Positions 17,550 through 27,552 of a stretch of 64,000 nucleotides of DNA are shown here, piece after piece. A program made the position numbers and the translations under genes. The notes beneath the pieces were generated by a model. The model had not been told where the DNA came from and did no database searches. It saw only the letters and a list, made by a program, of their open reading frames with translations. The first letter of the stretch is position 1; each line of letters opens with the position of its first letter. The stretch spans positions 1-64,000 of the forward strand of contig NZ_JAGGLI010000007.1 in the NCBI RefSeq assembly GCF_017874355.1, written 5' to 3'. This DNA is from Acetoanaerobium pronyense. Its GTDB lineage: Bacteria; Bacillota; Clostridia; Peptostreptococcales; Filifactoraceae.

Positions 17550-19034
17550 ATGAATATTATAGACAATGATTTGCTCTCCATACAAGAGGCTAGAATACTT
17601 ATAGAACACGCAAAGGAAGCCCAAAGTCTTTTATCTAGTTTTTCACAAGAGAAGCTAGATGCGGTTGTAAGGGAAATTGCAAAGGAGATAGAAAAGCACT
17701 CAAATGAGCTTGCGTTTATATCTCAAAGTGAAACTGACTATGGCAATACTTCTGATAAATATATCAAAAATAAATTTGTGTCAAGTTACGTATTTGAAAA
17801 AATCAAGGACATAAAATGCATTGGAATAATATCTGAAGATACACAAAACAAAACCATGGATATTGGAGTTCCAGTTGGAGTTATAGTAGCACTTGTCCCT
17901 TCAACTAGCCCTGTATCAACAGCTATATACAAGACACTAATAGCCATAAAATCAGGAAATGCCATAGTGTTTTCTCCCCACAAAAGAGCAAAAAAATCTG
18001 TGGGTAGAGCACTAGAAATAATGATTAAAAAAGGACTAGAGTTTGGACTTCCTCAGGGTTCACTATCATATCTTAAGACCGTTACTGAAGCAGGAACAAA
18101 AGAGATGATGAATCATAAGGATACCTCCATTATTATGAATACTGGAGTTTTGGAAATGCTAAGTGAAGGACAAAAATCTGGAAAACCTGTAATATACGGT
18201 GGCAATGGCTGCGTCCCAGCCTTTATAGAAAGAACCGCAAATATAAAGGACGCTGTGAGGGATATAATAAAGAGCAAGACATTTGACAATGGAGTTCTTT
18301 CCGGGTCTGAGCAATCAGTTGTTGTAGATAGCCCAGTAGCCATGCAGGTACAAAATGAAATGGAAAACCTTGGGGCCTACTTTATGACAGAAAAAGAATC
18401 AATGATGATTGGGAATATTCTGTTTGATTCAACGGGGAATCAAGAGGTAGAAACCATTGGAAAAACAGCACTTGAGCTTGCTAAAAGAGCAGGGATTAGT
18501 GTACCTGAAAATACAAAGGTTCTTGTATCTAAGCAAAAATATGTTTTTGAAAACAACCCATACTCCAAAGAAAAACTTTGTCCAGTTCTAGCTTACTACA
18601 TAGAAGAAGACTGGATGAATGCCTGTGAAAAATGCATAGAATTACTCCTTAGTGAAAGAAACGGACACACCCTTTCTATTCACTCCAATGACCAAGAAGT
18701 AATCAAGCAATTTGCTCTAAAAAAACCTGTAGGAAGAATTCTTGTAAATACCCCTGGAGCCTTTGGAAGCATGGGGATTACAACAAATTTATTTCCAGCT
18801 ATGACCTTAGGAAGTGGCTCAGCAGGCAAGGGTATGACTTCAGACAATATATCTCCCATGAACCTTGTATATATTCGTAAGGTTGGAGTTGGGGTGAGGT
18901 CTTTAGAAGATATAACTAAGGATAACCCTATAAATAAAGCTGTATATGAAACAAAGACTATAAATAGTGAAAATATAGACCATGAAGATGGACTCAAGGA
19001 AATACTGGAAAAAATATTAAGGGAAATAAACTAG
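17550..19034 (+). CDS. cutB: CutB-type aldehyde dehydrogenase homologue lacking the catalytic Cys
   Basis: A 494-residue member of the acylating aldehyde dehydrogenase family (EutE/PduP), with an N-terminal amphipathic helix suited to encapsulation (residues about 5-25). The fold motifs are kept ([30 protein letters not shown]), but at the position of the catalytic Cys the sequence is NGVLSGSEQ, giving Ser251. The paralogue CutF downstream has Cys251 in NGTICASEQ at the same residue number. The usual AGN around residue 215 is GGNGCVPAF. It is therefore probably not an active dehydrogenase and may be a scaffold or regulator. AAAGGAG precedes the ATG. Confidence 0.85.
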   Translation: MNIIDNDLLSIQEARILIEHAKEAQSLLSSFSQEKLDAVVREIAKEIEKHSNELAFISQSETDYGNTSDKYIKNKFVSSYVFEKIKDIKCIGIISEDTQNKTMDIGVPVGVIVALVPSTSPVSTAIYKTLIAIKSGNAIVFSPHKRAKKSVGRALEIMIKKGLEFGLPQGSLSYLKTVTEAGTKEMMNHKDTSIIMNTGVLEMLSEGQKSGKPVIYGGNGCVPAFIERTANIKDAVRDIIKSKTFDNGVLSGSEQSVVVDSPVAMQVQNEMENLGAYFMTEKESMMIGNILFDSTGNQEVETIGKTALELAKRAGISVPENTKVLVSKQKYVFENNPYSKEKLCPVLAYYIEEDWMNACEKCIELLLSERNGHTLSIHSNDQEVIKQFALKKPVGRILVNTPGAFGSMGITTNLFPAMTLGSGSAGKGMTSDNISPMNLVYIRKVGVGVRSLEDITKDNPINKAVYETKTINSENIDHEDGLKEILEKILREIN

Positions 19035-19086
19035 AAAAATATTTCTTATAAAATTGCAATATAAAAAAGAACTGGAGGTAAGAATT

Positions 19087-21630
19087 TTGGATATTCGTGA
19101 TTTTTCAAATAAGCTTGCAGAAGCAACGAAAAGTATGTCTGCAGAAGAACGAACATCTTTAATGAAGATTTTTGAAGGTATTTCAAAGGAAATTCAAAAA
19201 GATGAAGCTCCAAATCAAATATATAGAGCAAGTAGCAGTCAAACAGAGGCTCCAGACGGAATTACAGATCGTCTAAAGAAGCTTAAAGAAAACTATATGA
19301 AGTGGACACCAACAATAACTACACATAGAGCAAAGGCTATTACAAAAATAGTTAAAGAAAATCCTGGAATGCCTAAAGGACTGCTAAGAGCAAAGAGCTT
19401 TAAATACTGCTGTGAAACTGCTCCCCTTGTGATTCAGGACCATGAGCTTATAGTTGGAGCACCATGTGGAGCACCACGTGCAGGAGCTTTTTCTCCGGAT
19501 ATATCATGGAGATGGCTTGAGGCAGAGATAGATACTATAGGAACTAGAGCTCAGGATCCATTTTATATATCAGAAGAAGATAAAAAATACATGAAAGAAG
19601 AGCTTTTCCCATTTTGGAGTGGAAAATCAGTTGATGAATACTGTGAAGATCAGTTTCGTGAAGCTGGAGTATGGGAAATATCTGGAGACTCTTTCGTATC
19701 AGACTGTTCTTATCATGCATTAAACGGTGGAGGAGACTCAAACCCTGGATACGATGTAATACTTATGAAAAAAGGTATGCTGGATATTCAAAGAGAGGCA
19801 AGGGAGCACCTTGAAAAGCTAGATTATGCAAACCCAGAGGATATAGAAAAAATATATTACTATAAGTCAGTAATAGAAACTGCTGAAGGGGTAATGATAT
19901 ACGCTAATAGACTAGCTGACTACGCTGAAGAATTAGCTGCAAAAGAATCAAACCCAATACGTAAATCAGAGCTTTATAAAATAGCAGAAGTAAATAGAAG
20001 AGTACCTGCCCACAAACCAAGTACATTCTGGGAAGCGGTTCAGTCAGTTTGGACAATAGAGTCACTGCTAGTTGTTGAAGAGAATCAAACAGGTATGTCA
20101 ATTGGCCGTGTTGACCAGTATATGTACCCATTCTTTAAGGCTGACATAGAAAGTGGAAGAATGAACATGTTTGAGGCTTTTGAGCTTGCAGGTTCTATGC
20201 TTATCAAAATGTCTGAAATGATGTGGGTTACAAGTGAGGGAGCATCTAAGTTCTTCGCAGGATATCAGCCATTTGTAAATATGTGCGTTGGTGGAGTTAC
20301 TCGTGAAGGATTCGATGCTACAAACGATTTGACTTACCTTCTTATGGATGCAGTTAGACATGTAAAGATATATCAGCCATCACTAGCTACACGTATTCAT
20401 AGCAAGTCACCGAAGAAATATCTTAAAAAAATAGTTGATGTTGTTAGATCAGGAATGGGATTCCCAGCTTGTCACTTTGATGATGTTCATATAAAAATGA
20501 TGCTTGCAAAAGGAGTTTCAATAGAGGATGCACGTGATTACTGCCTTATGGGTTGCGTTGAGCCTCAAAAATCAGGAAGACTATATCAGTGGACTTCGAC
20601 TGCATATACCCAGTGGCCTATTTGTATAGAGCTTGTACTAAACAATGGAGTACCACTTTGGTATGGTAAGCAGGTTTGCCCAGATATGGGAAATATAGAT
20701 AGCTTCAAAACCTATGAAGAGTTTGAAAATGCTGTAAAAGAGCAGATAAAATACGTTACTAAGTTAAGCGGTATTGCTACAGTAATCACACAAAGAGTTC
20801 ATAGAGAACTTGCTCCAAAGCCTTTAATGTCCATAATGTATGAAGGTTGTATGGAAAAAGGAAAAGACGTTTCTGCAGGGGGAGCTATGTACAACTTCGG
20901 TCCTGGAGTTGTTTGGAGTGGTCTTGCGACTTACGTAGATTCAATGGCAGCTATTAAAAAGCTAGTATTTGATGAAAAGAAATATACATTAAGACAGATT
21001 AATGAAGCTTTAAAGGCTGACTTTGTTGGATATGAGCAAATAAGAAAAGATTGTCTAGATGCTCCAAAGTATGGAAATGATGATGACTATGCAGATCTTA
21101 TTGCAACAGACCTTGTTCACTTCACAGAGATGGAGCATAGAAAATACAAGACTCTATATTCTGTAATGTGCCATGGAACACTATCAATATCAAACAACAC
21201 TCCATTTGGACAACTTACAGGAGCTACTGCAAATGGTCGTATGGCTTGGAGCCCTCTATCGGATGGAATCAGTCCAACCCAGGGAGCTGACTTTAAAGGC
21301 CCTACTGCAATAATCAAATCTGTATCAAAAATGTCTTGCGACAATATGAACCTTGGAATGGTTCACAACTTCAAGCTAATGTCAGGATTACTTGACACTC
21401 CAGAAGGAGAAGAGGGAATAATAACACTTCTAAGAAGTGCTTGCATGCTTGGAATTGGGGAGATGCAGTTTAACTACCTTGACAATAACACCCTTTTAGA
21501 AGCTCAGAAAAATCCAGAGCAGTATCGTGACCTTGTTGTTCGTGTTGCTGGATACAGTGCATTCTTCGTAGAGCTTTGCAAGGATGTTCAAGATGAGATT
21601 ATAAGTAGAACCATGCTTACTCATTTTTAA
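19087..21630 (+). CDS. cutC: Choline trimethylamine-lyase CutC (glycyl radical enzyme)
   Basis: Cleaves choline to trimethylamine and acetaldehyde by radical chemistry in the BMC lumen. With TTG at 19087 as start (GGAGG seven to eight bases before; an in-frame TTG at 19054 has no ribosome site) the protein has 847 residues. Then Cys490 and Glu492 (MGCVEPQ) and radical Gly822 (RVAGYS) are each one off the numbers of the Desulfovibrio enzyme (489, 491, 821). The choline-binding [10 protein letters not shown] loop is present. Residues 1-50 form the helical extension that targets the shell. This is the short-form CutC without the long N-terminal addition found in Klebsiella. Confidence 0.97.
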   Translation: MDIRDFSNKLAEATKSMSAEERTSLMKIFEGISKEIQKDEAPNQIYRASSSQTEAPDGITDRLKKLKENYMKWTPTITTHRAKAITKIVKENPGMPKGLLRAKSFKYCCETAPLVIQDHELIVGAPCGAPRAGAFSPDISWRWLEAEIDTIGTRAQDPFYISEEDKKYMKEELFPFWSGKSVDEYCEDQFREAGVWEISGDSFVSDCSYHALNGGGDSNPGYDVILMKKGMLDIQREAREHLEKLDYANPEDIEKIYYYKSVIETAEGVMIYANRLADYAEELAAKESNPIRKSELYKIAEVNRRVPAHKPSTFWEAVQSVWTIESLLVVEENQTGMSIGRVDQYMYPFFKADIESGRMNMFEAFELAGSMLIKMSEMMWVTSEGASKFFAGYQPFVNMCVGGVTREGFDATNDLTYLLMDAVRHVKIYQPSLATRIHSKSPKKYLKKIVDVVRSGMGFPACHFDDVHIKMMLAKGVSIEDARDYCLMGCVEPQKSGRLYQWTSTAYTQWPICIELVLNNGVPLWYGKQVCPDMGNIDSFKTYEEFENAVKEQIKYVTKLSGIATVITQRVHRELAPKPLMSIMYEGCMEKGKDVSAGGAMYNFGPGVVWSGLATYVDSMAAIKKLVFDEKKYTLRQINEALKADFVGYEQIRKDCLDAPKYGNDDDYADLIATDLVHFTEMEHRKYKTLYSVMCHGTLSISNNTPFGQLTGATANGRMAWSPLSDGISPTQGADFKGPTAIIKSVSKMSCDNMNLGMVHNFKLMSGLLDTPEGEEGIITLLRSACMLGIGEMQFNYLDNNTLLEAQKNPEQYRDLVVRVAGYSAFFVELCKDVQDEIISRTMLTHF

Positions 21631-21670
21631 TAAATCCTTCACATTAAATTAACAAAAAATGATTTATAAA

Positions 21671-21708
21671 ACCTGCATTTGGATAAGGACTATTGTCCAA
21701 ATGCAGGT
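21671..21708 (+). promoter_or_regulatory. Strong intercistronic hairpin between cutC and cutD
   Basis: ACCTGCATTTGGA (21671-21683) and its perfect complement (21696-21708) form a 13-bp stem with a 12-base loop. No T-run follows, so it looks like an mRNA-stabilising or processing structure rather than a terminator. It could keep cutC mRNA abundant while lowering cutD, which is needed only in catalytic amounts. Confidence 0.75.
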
Positions 21709-21741
21709 GAAAATACAGAATTAAACAGGAGTGCAGATGAT

Positions 21742-22692
21742 ATGAGCAATAACAAGCTAGGTTTACCAGAGCGAAAAGCAGTTATATTTAATATACAAAA
21801 ATACAATATGCATGATGGACCGGGTATAAGAACCTTGGTTTTTTTCAAAGGATGTCCATTGAGATGTAAATGGTGTTCAAATCCTGAAGGATTAGAGAGA
21901 AAATACCAGGTTATGTTCAAAGAAAGCTCGTGTATTGATTGTGGCGCTTGTGTATCTGTTTGCCCTGTTGGGATTCATACTTTAGATGAAAATAAAAAAC
22001 ACATAGTAAATAGAAATATAGACTGCATAGGCTGCAATAAGTGCAAAGATGGATGTATAAAAAACTCGTTATCTATAGCAGGTGAAGTAAAAACAGTTTC
22101 AGAGATTTTTGAAGTAGTTGATGAAGATTCCGCTTTTTATGAAATGTCAGGTGGAGGAGTTACTTTAGGTGGAGGAGAGGTTACATCTCAGCCAGAATTT
22201 GCAACTAACCTTCTAATGGTTTGTAAAAGCGAAGGAATAAACACAGCGATTGAAACCTGTGGTTACTCAAAGATGGAAAATATAATGAAAATGGCAGAAT
22301 TTACTGACCTATTTTTATATGATCTAAAGCACATAGACTCTGACAAGCACTATGAGCTTACAGGAGTAAGGAACGAGAGAATAATAGAAAATCTAAAAGA
22401 ATTGCTCCACAAAAGGCACAATGTAAAAGTAAGAATGCCTCTATTAAAGGGAGTAAATGACAGCGAAAAAGAGATAAAAGGAATAATAGAGCTTTTAATG
22501 CCTTATAAGGATTATAAAAACTTTAAAGGAATAGATTTACTTCCATATCATAAGCTAGGAGTCCACAAATATAATCAGCTGGGAATGAAATACCCTATAG
22601 AAGGGGATTTTCAGCTAAGTATGGATGAACTGAAACAAATAGAATGCTGGATTAGCAAGTATAATTTTCCGGTTTGGGTTGTAAATCATTAA
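21742..22692 (+). CDS. cutD: CutC-activating radical-SAM enzyme CutD
   Basis: A 316-residue glycyl radical activase. The SAM cluster motif is CPLRCKWC (CxxxCxxC), preceded by the family segment HDGPGIRTLVFFKG. Two ferredoxin-like clusters follow (CIDCGACVSVCPVG and CIGCNKCKDGC), as in CutD and related activases, then a TIM-barrel with GGGEVTSQPEF. ATG at 21742 is chosen because AGGAG lies at 21727-21731; an upstream in-frame TTG at 21679 would put the start inside the intercistronic hairpin. It may also activate the orphan glycyl radical enzyme at 10153-12537. Confidence 0.96.
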   Translation: MSNNKLGLPERKAVIFNIQKYNMHDGPGIRTLVFFKGCPLRCKWCSNPEGLERKYQVMFKESSCIDCGACVSVCPVGIHTLDENKKHIVNRNIDCIGCNKCKDGCIKNSLSIAGEVKTVSEIFEVVDEDSAFYEMSGGGVTLGGGEVTSQPEFATNLLMVCKSEGINTAIETCGYSKMENIMKMAEFTDLFLYDLKHIDSDKHYELTGVRNERIIENLKELLHKRHNVKVRMPLLKGVNDSEKEIKGIIELLMPYKDYKNFKGIDLLPYHKLGVHKYNQLGMKYPIEGDFQLSMDELKQIECWISKYNFPVWVVNH

Positions 22693-22723
22693 ATTTTCAC
22701 AATAAAGCTATGGAGGAAATAAT

Positions 22724-23077
22724 ATGGGAAATGTATTTGAAAAACCTATAGAGCGTATTATACAAGAATCTGTTCCAGGTAAACAGATAACAATAGCCCA
22801 TGTTATAGCATCACCAACGGAAGGTATTTATGAAAGACTTGGGATAGATGAAAAAGGGGCCATAGGTATACTCACTATAAGTCCTTATGAAGCGTCAATT
22901 ATAGCAGCTGACGTTGCCACAAAGGCAGCAGATGTAGAAATAGGATTCTTAGATAGATTTACAGGCTCCCTCATTATTACTGGAGATGTACAGTCAGTGG
23001 AAACATCCTTGGAAGCAGTGTGCTATGCACTTGAAAGCCTCCTTGGTTTTACAACTGTACCAATTACAAGGACATGA
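22724..23077 (+). CDS. Circularly permuted BMC-H shell protein (EutS/PduU-like, CutR)
   Basis: A 117-residue shell protein in which a short N-terminal segment ([15 protein letters not shown]) precedes the BMC core ([43 protein letters not shown]), the arrangement of EutS and PduU hexamers with a beta-barrel on one face. GGAGGAAA precedes the ATG. Its last four bases overlap the start of the GTPase gene. Confidence 0.93.
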   Translation: MGNVFEKPIERIIQESVPGKQITIAHVIASPTEGIYERLGIDEKGAIGILTISPYEASIIAADVATKAADVEIGFLDRFTGSLIITGDVQSVETSLEAVCYALESLLGFTTVPITRT

Positions 23078-23535
23078 GAAAAAAGAGAATAATGATAGTT
23101 GGACCTAAAAATTCTGGGAAAACCACCCTTGTAAATCAAATAAATAATTATAAAGGGAAATTAAAGAAGACTCCAGATGTGATATATGGTGAAAAGACTA
23201 TAGATGTACCAAGTGCATATATTGAAAATTCTTGGATGTACAAGCATCTAATAGCACTTTCTCAAGATGCATCATATATTATTTTGTTGGTTGATCAAAC
23301 CAGTAAAGAGAAAATATATTCACCGGGATTTGCAAAAGCATTTAATTGTCCAGTAATTGGGGCTATAACGAAGATAGACTTAATGAAGGAAAATGAGGAT
23401 ATAGCTATTAATCTCCTTAAAGAAGCAGGGGTCTTAGAGCCTTATTTTAAAATAAGCACAGAGATGGGAATAGGAATTGAAGAATTAAAAAAACATTTGT
23501 TTTTAAAAGAAGAAGGTAAAGGGGGATTAATATGA
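23074..23535 (+). CDS. EutP/PduV-family small GTPase-like protein
   Basis: A 153-residue P-loop protein with Walker [10 protein letters not shown] (residues about 9-17) and the NKxD-like ITKIDL motif near residue 105. EutP/PduV proteins accompany BMC operons and have been linked to acetate kinase activity or compartment placement. The ATGA overlap with the gene before and a four-base overlap with the gene after indicate tight translational coupling. Confidence 0.9.
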   Translation: MRKKRIMIVGPKNSGKTTLVNQINNYKGKLKKTPDVIYGEKTIDVPSAYIENSWMYKHLIALSQDASYIILLVDQTSKEKIYSPGFAKAFNCPVIGAITKIDLMKENEDIAINLLKEAGVLEPYFKISTEMGIGIEELKKHLFLKEEGKGGLI

Positions 23536-24212
23536 GGTTTATAACCGAAGAAAATTTAAAAGTAGCATATAAAAAAGAACCTTTTACTACCTATGATACT
23601 AAAGCAGGGGAGAGGTTAACTCCTGGAGGGCGACAATTTCTTTTAGATAAAGGTATAAAGATATTATCTGATTCTGCATATAACAAAAATATAAACAAAT
23701 TTAAAAAAGAAAATGTTGAAAAAGCAGATAAAATCAGTGAAGCAGTTGAAAATACATTATCTGAAAAGATATTTATAAATAAAGTGAAAACAATTGAAGC
23801 CTTGTTTCTTGTAACTGCAGAAGAACTTTTAGATAGAGATGTTTTTTTAGCTCAGCAGATAACCATACTTGGCAAACAGTTTGGGAATCTAGGGAAAGAT
23901 AAGGATGCCCAAAATCATATAAGGCTTTCAGTAAAAGAATGTGAAGGGATAAATACGAAAAATCTGGATAAGGAATTAGGGGATTGTTTTGAAATCACAG
24001 AGTTTCATATTCAGCTTAAAAGAGGTAGAGAAATTGTAATTCTTCACAGGTTAAGATGCACACTTAGGGAACTGGAACCAGTGATTATACAGCTATTTGG
24101 AGAAACAGAATTTTCCAGTGAGACGATTGGCAAGGTTAATATATGTATAAACACCCTGTCTCAAATGATTTGTTCTATTTTTGGAGGTAAAGAATGTCAA
24201 AGAAAAAGCTAA
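23532..24212 (+). CDS. EutT-like protein (cobalamin adenosyltransferase homologue)
   Basis: A 226-residue protein whose N-terminus ([32 protein letters not shown]) matches the EutT family of cobalamin adenosyltransferases. The rest is helical, as in that fold. I see no CCxxC metal motif that EutT enzymes use. The choline pathway needs no vitamin B12, and this locus holds no B12-dependent diol or ammonia lyase, so the protein is more likely a retained or repurposed relative than a working adenosyltransferase. It overlaps the EutJ gene by 19 bases. Confidence 0.8.
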   Translation: MRFITEENLKVAYKKEPFTTYDTKAGERLTPGGRQFLLDKGIKILSDSAYNKNINKFKKENVEKADKISEAVENTLSEKIFINKVKTIEALFLVTAEELLDRDVFLAQQITILGKQFGNLGKDKDAQNHIRLSVKECEGINTKNLDKELGDCFEITEFHIQLKRGREIVILHRLRCTLRELEPVIIQLFGETEFSSETIGKVNICINTLSQMICSIFGGKECQRKS

Positions 24213-25039
24213 ACTATGAATACTGTGACCAGCTAGTTAGAGATTTTGAAACAGTTGTAAAAAAGCCAATAAAAACAAAATCTCCTTTATATTATACAGG
24301 TGTGGATTTAGGTACAGCATGCATAGTACTTGCGGTTCTTGATGAAAACTACAAACCTGTTGCAGGGGCATATAGATATGCAGATGTAGTACGTGATGGT
24401 ATGGTTGTTGACTACATTGGGGCAGTAAAAATAGTAAGGGAGCTAAAGGAAGAGCTTGAAGAGAAATTGGGAGCAGAGCTGATATACTCTGCGGCTGCAA
24501 TCCCTCCAGGAACTGATCTATTAGATTCAGGAGCTGTTAGAAATGTGGTTCAAGCAGCAGGATTTGAAGTTACCAGTCTTTTAGATGAACCGACAGCTGC
24601 AAACAAGGTACTAAACATCCAAAATGGAGCGGTTGTGGATATAGGTGGAGGAACCACTGGAATCTCAATACTTAAAGACGGCAAGGTAATATATGTAGCA
24701 GACGAGCCAACTGGAGGAACTCACTTTTCCCTTGTAATCTCAGGTGCCTACAACATGGAGTTTAAAGATGCTGATATCTACAAAAGAAACCCTAAAAATC
24801 ACAAAGAGCTTCTTCCCACTTTAAAACCAGTGGTTGAAAAGATAGCTACAATAATAAATCAGCATATTAAGGGATTTGATGTAAATGAAATATTTTTAGT
24901 TGGAGGGACATGTTGCCTTGCTGGCATTGAAGATATCATAGAGAGAAAAACAGGAATCTTCACCCATAAACCGGAAAATCCAATGTTTGTAACCCCGCTA
25001 GGAATTGCCCTTGGATGCACAGATAAACCCTTAGATTAG
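24194..25039 (+). CDS. eutJ: EutJ-family chaperone-like protein
   Basis: A 281-residue actin/Hsp70-fold ATPase. The phosphate-binding loops are visible: GVDLGTACIVLAV (residues about 36-48), DIGGGTTGIS (about 154) and an adenosine motif VGGTCCLAGIEDII (about 237). EutJ is found in many BMC loci and is thought to help enzymes fold or enter the compartment. It overlaps the gene before by 19 bases. Confidence 0.93.
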   Translation: MSKKKLNYEYCDQLVRDFETVVKKPIKTKSPLYYTGVDLGTACIVLAVLDENYKPVAGAYRYADVVRDGMVVDYIGAVKIVRELKEELEEKLGAELIYSAAAIPPGTDLLDSGAVRNVVQAAGFEVTSLLDEPTAANKVLNIQNGAVVDIGGGTTGISILKDGKVIYVADEPTGGTHFSLVISGAYNMEFKDADIYKRNPKNHKELLPTLKPVVEKIATIINQHIKGFDVNEIFLVGGTCCLAGIEDIIERKTGIFTHKPENPMFVTPLGIALGCTDKPLD

Positions 25040-25050
25040 GAGCTGTTTTT

Positions 25051-25356
25051 ATGGAATATAGAATTATAAAATCTCCATCTAAATCAACACTGCAAATTAT
25101 AATTAAGCGAACATCTCTAAACATAGAAATGAATCCAGATGAAATACATGCAATAGGCCTTGTTCAAGGGCGGATGATAGATATGATATGTGCAGTAGAC
25201 ATTGCAGAAAAATCTGCTGGAGTAACAGTTTCAGATGTCAAGGGGAGCTGTCCTCAAAATCTGATAATGATAGGGATATTTGGAGATACATCTTCTGTTG
25301 AATCTGCTATTTCAGAGATAAAATCCAATTTCGAAAAGGGGAATAAGCTATGCTAA
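25051..25356 (+). CDS. Divergent BMC-domain-like protein
   Basis: A 101-residue protein with a recognisable but unusual BMC-type core: IHAIGLVQGRMIDMICAVDIAEKSAGV followed by MIGIFGDTSSVESAISEI resembles the helix pair and GDxxxVxxA element of shell proteins, preceded by a strand-rich N-terminus (LQIIIKRTSLNIEM). It could be a permuted shell tile or a small adaptor. It overlaps the EutN gene by seven bases. Confidence 0.65.
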   Translation: MEYRIIKSPSKSTLQIIIKRTSLNIEMNPDEIHAIGLVQGRMIDMICAVDIAEKSAGVTVSDVKGSCPQNLIMIGIFGDTSSVESAISEIKSNFEKGNKLC

Positions 25357-25613
25357 CTGCAAGATTACTCGATAGTATATGGGCAACTAGAAAAGCAGAA
25401 TCATTAAATGGACTCAAATTCATGTTAGCAGAGATAATTGGTGGAAATGATAACGGTCAAAGACTTGTGGTAGTAGACACAATAGGGGCAGGTATAGGAG
25501 ATAGTGTCATTGTATGTACTGGCTCAGCAGCAAGAAAAATGCTTTCAAACGATGACCTGCCAGTTGATGCAGCAGTTGTGGGAATAATTGATAGAGACTG
25601 TAATTTTGGATAG
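25350..25613 (+). CDS. EutN/CcmL-family pentameric vertex protein (BMC-P)
   Basis: An 87-residue beta-barrel vertex protein (RLLDSIWATRKAESLNGLKFMLAEI, VVVDTIGAGIGDSVIVCTGSAAR, VDAAVVGIIDRD). Pentamers cap the corners of the shell. It is the only BMC-P gene seen in the locus. Confidence 0.95.
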   Translation: MLTARLLDSIWATRKAESLNGLKFMLAEIIGGNDNGQRLVVVDTIGAGIGDSVIVCTGSAARKMLSNDDLPVDAAVVGIIDRDCNFG

Positions 25614-25631
25614 ACTCAGGAGGAATATTAA

Positions 25632-26969
25632 ATGACCCTTCTTGATATAGTAAAAAAATCAGGAATTGTGGGGGCGGGAGGAGCAGGATTTCCCACCCAC
25701 GTAAAGTTGCAAGGAAAAGCAGATTATATCCTTTTAAATGGAGCGGAATGTGAACCCTTGCTTAGGGTAGATCAGCAGCTTATGGAAATCTTTCCAGCTG
25801 AAATAATAAAAGGACTTGAAGCTGCAGGAAGATTTATAGGGGCAGAAAAAGGGATTATAGGAATAAAAAACAAGCATAAGAAAGTAATCTCAATACTAAA
25901 TGAAACCATTAAAAGCTTAAGCCTTGAAGATTTTATAGAGATAAAGGAAATGGCAGATGTATACCCTGCAGGAGACGAACAGGTACTTGTATATGAGCTA
26001 ACAGGTAGAGTTGTTCCAGAGATGAATATACCTATTTCAGTAGGATGCGTAGTAATTAACTCAGAGACAGCCCTAAATATATACAATGCACTTGAAGGAT
26101 TGCCGGTTACCCACACCTACATTACTGTGGCAGGGGATATCCCAAATCCTAAGACCATGAAAGTACCAGTTGGAACACCTATAATAGAAGTTTTAAAAAG
26201 ATCTGGAATAGAATCCTTTGAAGATTACAGGGTTATTGACGGTGGACCGATGATGGGGCCTGTTATGAATGATTTAAATGGATATGTAACAAAGAAGACA
26301 AAGGGGTTCATAATCCTAAAAAAAGATCATCACCTTATTAAAAGGAAATCAATGGATATAGTTCAGGGAAAGAGAATAAACAGGTCAGCCTGTGAGCAGT
26401 GTCGCATGTGTACAGACTTATGCCCTAGATATCTTTTGGGACACGATATAAATCCCCATAAGATTATGACAGCACTTAATTATTCTTTAGATGATGGAAA
26501 CCTTCAGTCAAGTGCTCAGCTATGCTGTCAGTGTAATCTCTGTGAACTATACTCCTGTCCAGCGGGACTTTATCCAAGGCTTTCAAATCTTTACTTTAAA
26601 ACAAAGCTGGATGAGGAAAGGGTAAGACATATTCCGAAAAAAACTGATTATGCACCTAGAAAGTTTAGGGATTATAGACTTCTTCCAAGCAAGAGGCTCG
26701 TAGCTAGACTTGGACTGAAAAACTTTGACAAATACGCACCCCTTACTGAGGAAATCTTAGAACCTGAAATGGTCTTTATATACACAGGACAGCATGTAGG
26801 GAAAAAAGCAAATCCAATTGTAAATAAGGGAGACATGGTTCAAATAGGACAGCAAATTGGGGTTATTCCTGAAGGTGAATTAGGGGCTGCAATACACTCA
26901 AGTATTACAGGAACAGTAACAGAAGTTAATGAAGATTTTATTGCAATAAGGAGGAACCTAAATGCCTAA
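25632..26969 (+). CDS. PduS-like flavin/iron-sulfur oxidoreductase
   Basis: A 445-residue relative of PduS and RnfC. N-terminal GIVGAGGAGFPTHVK and NGAECEP form the NADH/FMN-binding part (residues about 12-40). A soluble-ligand-binding segment follows. Two 4Fe-4S sites are visible: CEQCRMCTDLCPRYLLG near residue 250 and CCQCNLCELYSCP near residue 296. A C-terminal biotinyl-like barrel (GDMVQIGQQIGVIPEGELGA) closes it. PduS reduces cobalamin in propanediol compartments; here no B12 enzyme is present, so a general electron-transfer role with the PduT-like shell protein is more likely. Confidence 0.9.
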   Translation: MTLLDIVKKSGIVGAGGAGFPTHVKLQGKADYILLNGAECEPLLRVDQQLMEIFPAEIIKGLEAAGRFIGAEKGIIGIKNKHKKVISILNETIKSLSLEDFIEIKEMADVYPAGDEQVLVYELTGRVVPEMNIPISVGCVVINSETALNIYNALEGLPVTHTYITVAGDIPNPKTMKVPVGTPIIEVLKRSGIESFEDYRVIDGGPMMGPVMNDLNGYVTKKTKGFIILKKDHHLIKRKSMDIVQGKRINRSACEQCRMCTDLCPRYLLGHDINPHKIMTALNYSLDDGNLQSSAQLCCQCNLCELYSCPAGLYPRLSNLYFKTKLDEERVRHIPKKTDYAPRKFRDYRLLPSKRLVARLGLKNFDKYAPLTEEILEPEMVFIYTGQHVGKKANPIVNKGDMVQIGQQIGVIPEGELGAAIHSSITGTVTEVNEDFIAIRRNLNA

Positions 26970-27510
26970 AGCAATAGGAATGGTAGAGTTTTCCAGTATT
27001 GCCAGAGGAATATATGCAGCAGATCAGATGGTGAAGGTTTCTGATGTGGATATAGTTACGGCAGGGTCCACATGTCCAGGAAAATTTATAGTGATTGTTC
27101 ATGGTGATGTTGCAGCTGTTGACAACTCTGTTGATACTGGAGAGCAAATAGCAGGAGAGCATCTTGTTGATACACTACTTATACCAAATGTTAGTCCCCA
27201 AATATTTCCAGCAATAACAGGGACAGTGATGCCAGATGAAATCTTGGCCATAGGAATAATCGAATCTTTTTCACAGGCCACAATGGTGACTGTAGCGGAT
27301 GCTGTCTTAAAGACTGCAATGCTTGAACCAATAGAGCTTAGACTTGGAAATGGTCTTGGAGGAAAATCATACTTTATATTTACAGGTGATGTTGCAGCGG
27401 TTAAAGCAGGAGTTGAGGCTGGAGAAGAGGTGGGAAAAGAAAGTGGCCTACTGGTGAATACAGAAATAATCCCATCTCCTTCAAATATACTTGTTGATAC
27501 ACTGCTTTAA
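26962..27510 (+). CDS. PduT-like tandem BMC shell protein with iron-sulfur pore (BMC-T)
   Basis: A 182-residue protein made of two BMC domains (residues about 4-90 and 92-180), forming pseudohexameric trimers. Cys38 in the segment TAGSTCPGKF matches the pore Cys38 of PduT that binds a 4Fe-4S cluster. Next to a PduS-like oxidoreductase and overlapping it by eight bases, this suggests an electron conduit across the shell. Confidence 0.93.
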   Translation: MPKAIGMVEFSSIARGIYAADQMVKVSDVDIVTAGSTCPGKFIVIVHGDVAAVDNSVDTGEQIAGEHLVDTLLIPNVSPQIFPAITGTVMPDEILAIGIIESFSQATMVTVADAVLKTAMLEPIELRLGNGLGGKSYFIFTGDVAAVKAGVEAGEEVGKESGLLVNTEIIPSPSNILVDTLL

Positions 27511-27552
27511 TATATAGACAAATTATAGCTATATATGAAAGGATGTGAAAAT

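Noticed and set aside
21679-21741. Longer CutD starting at TTG 21679
   Set aside because: The start would lie inside the intercistronic hairpin with no ribosome site; ATG 21742 has AGGAG and matches the usual N-terminus.
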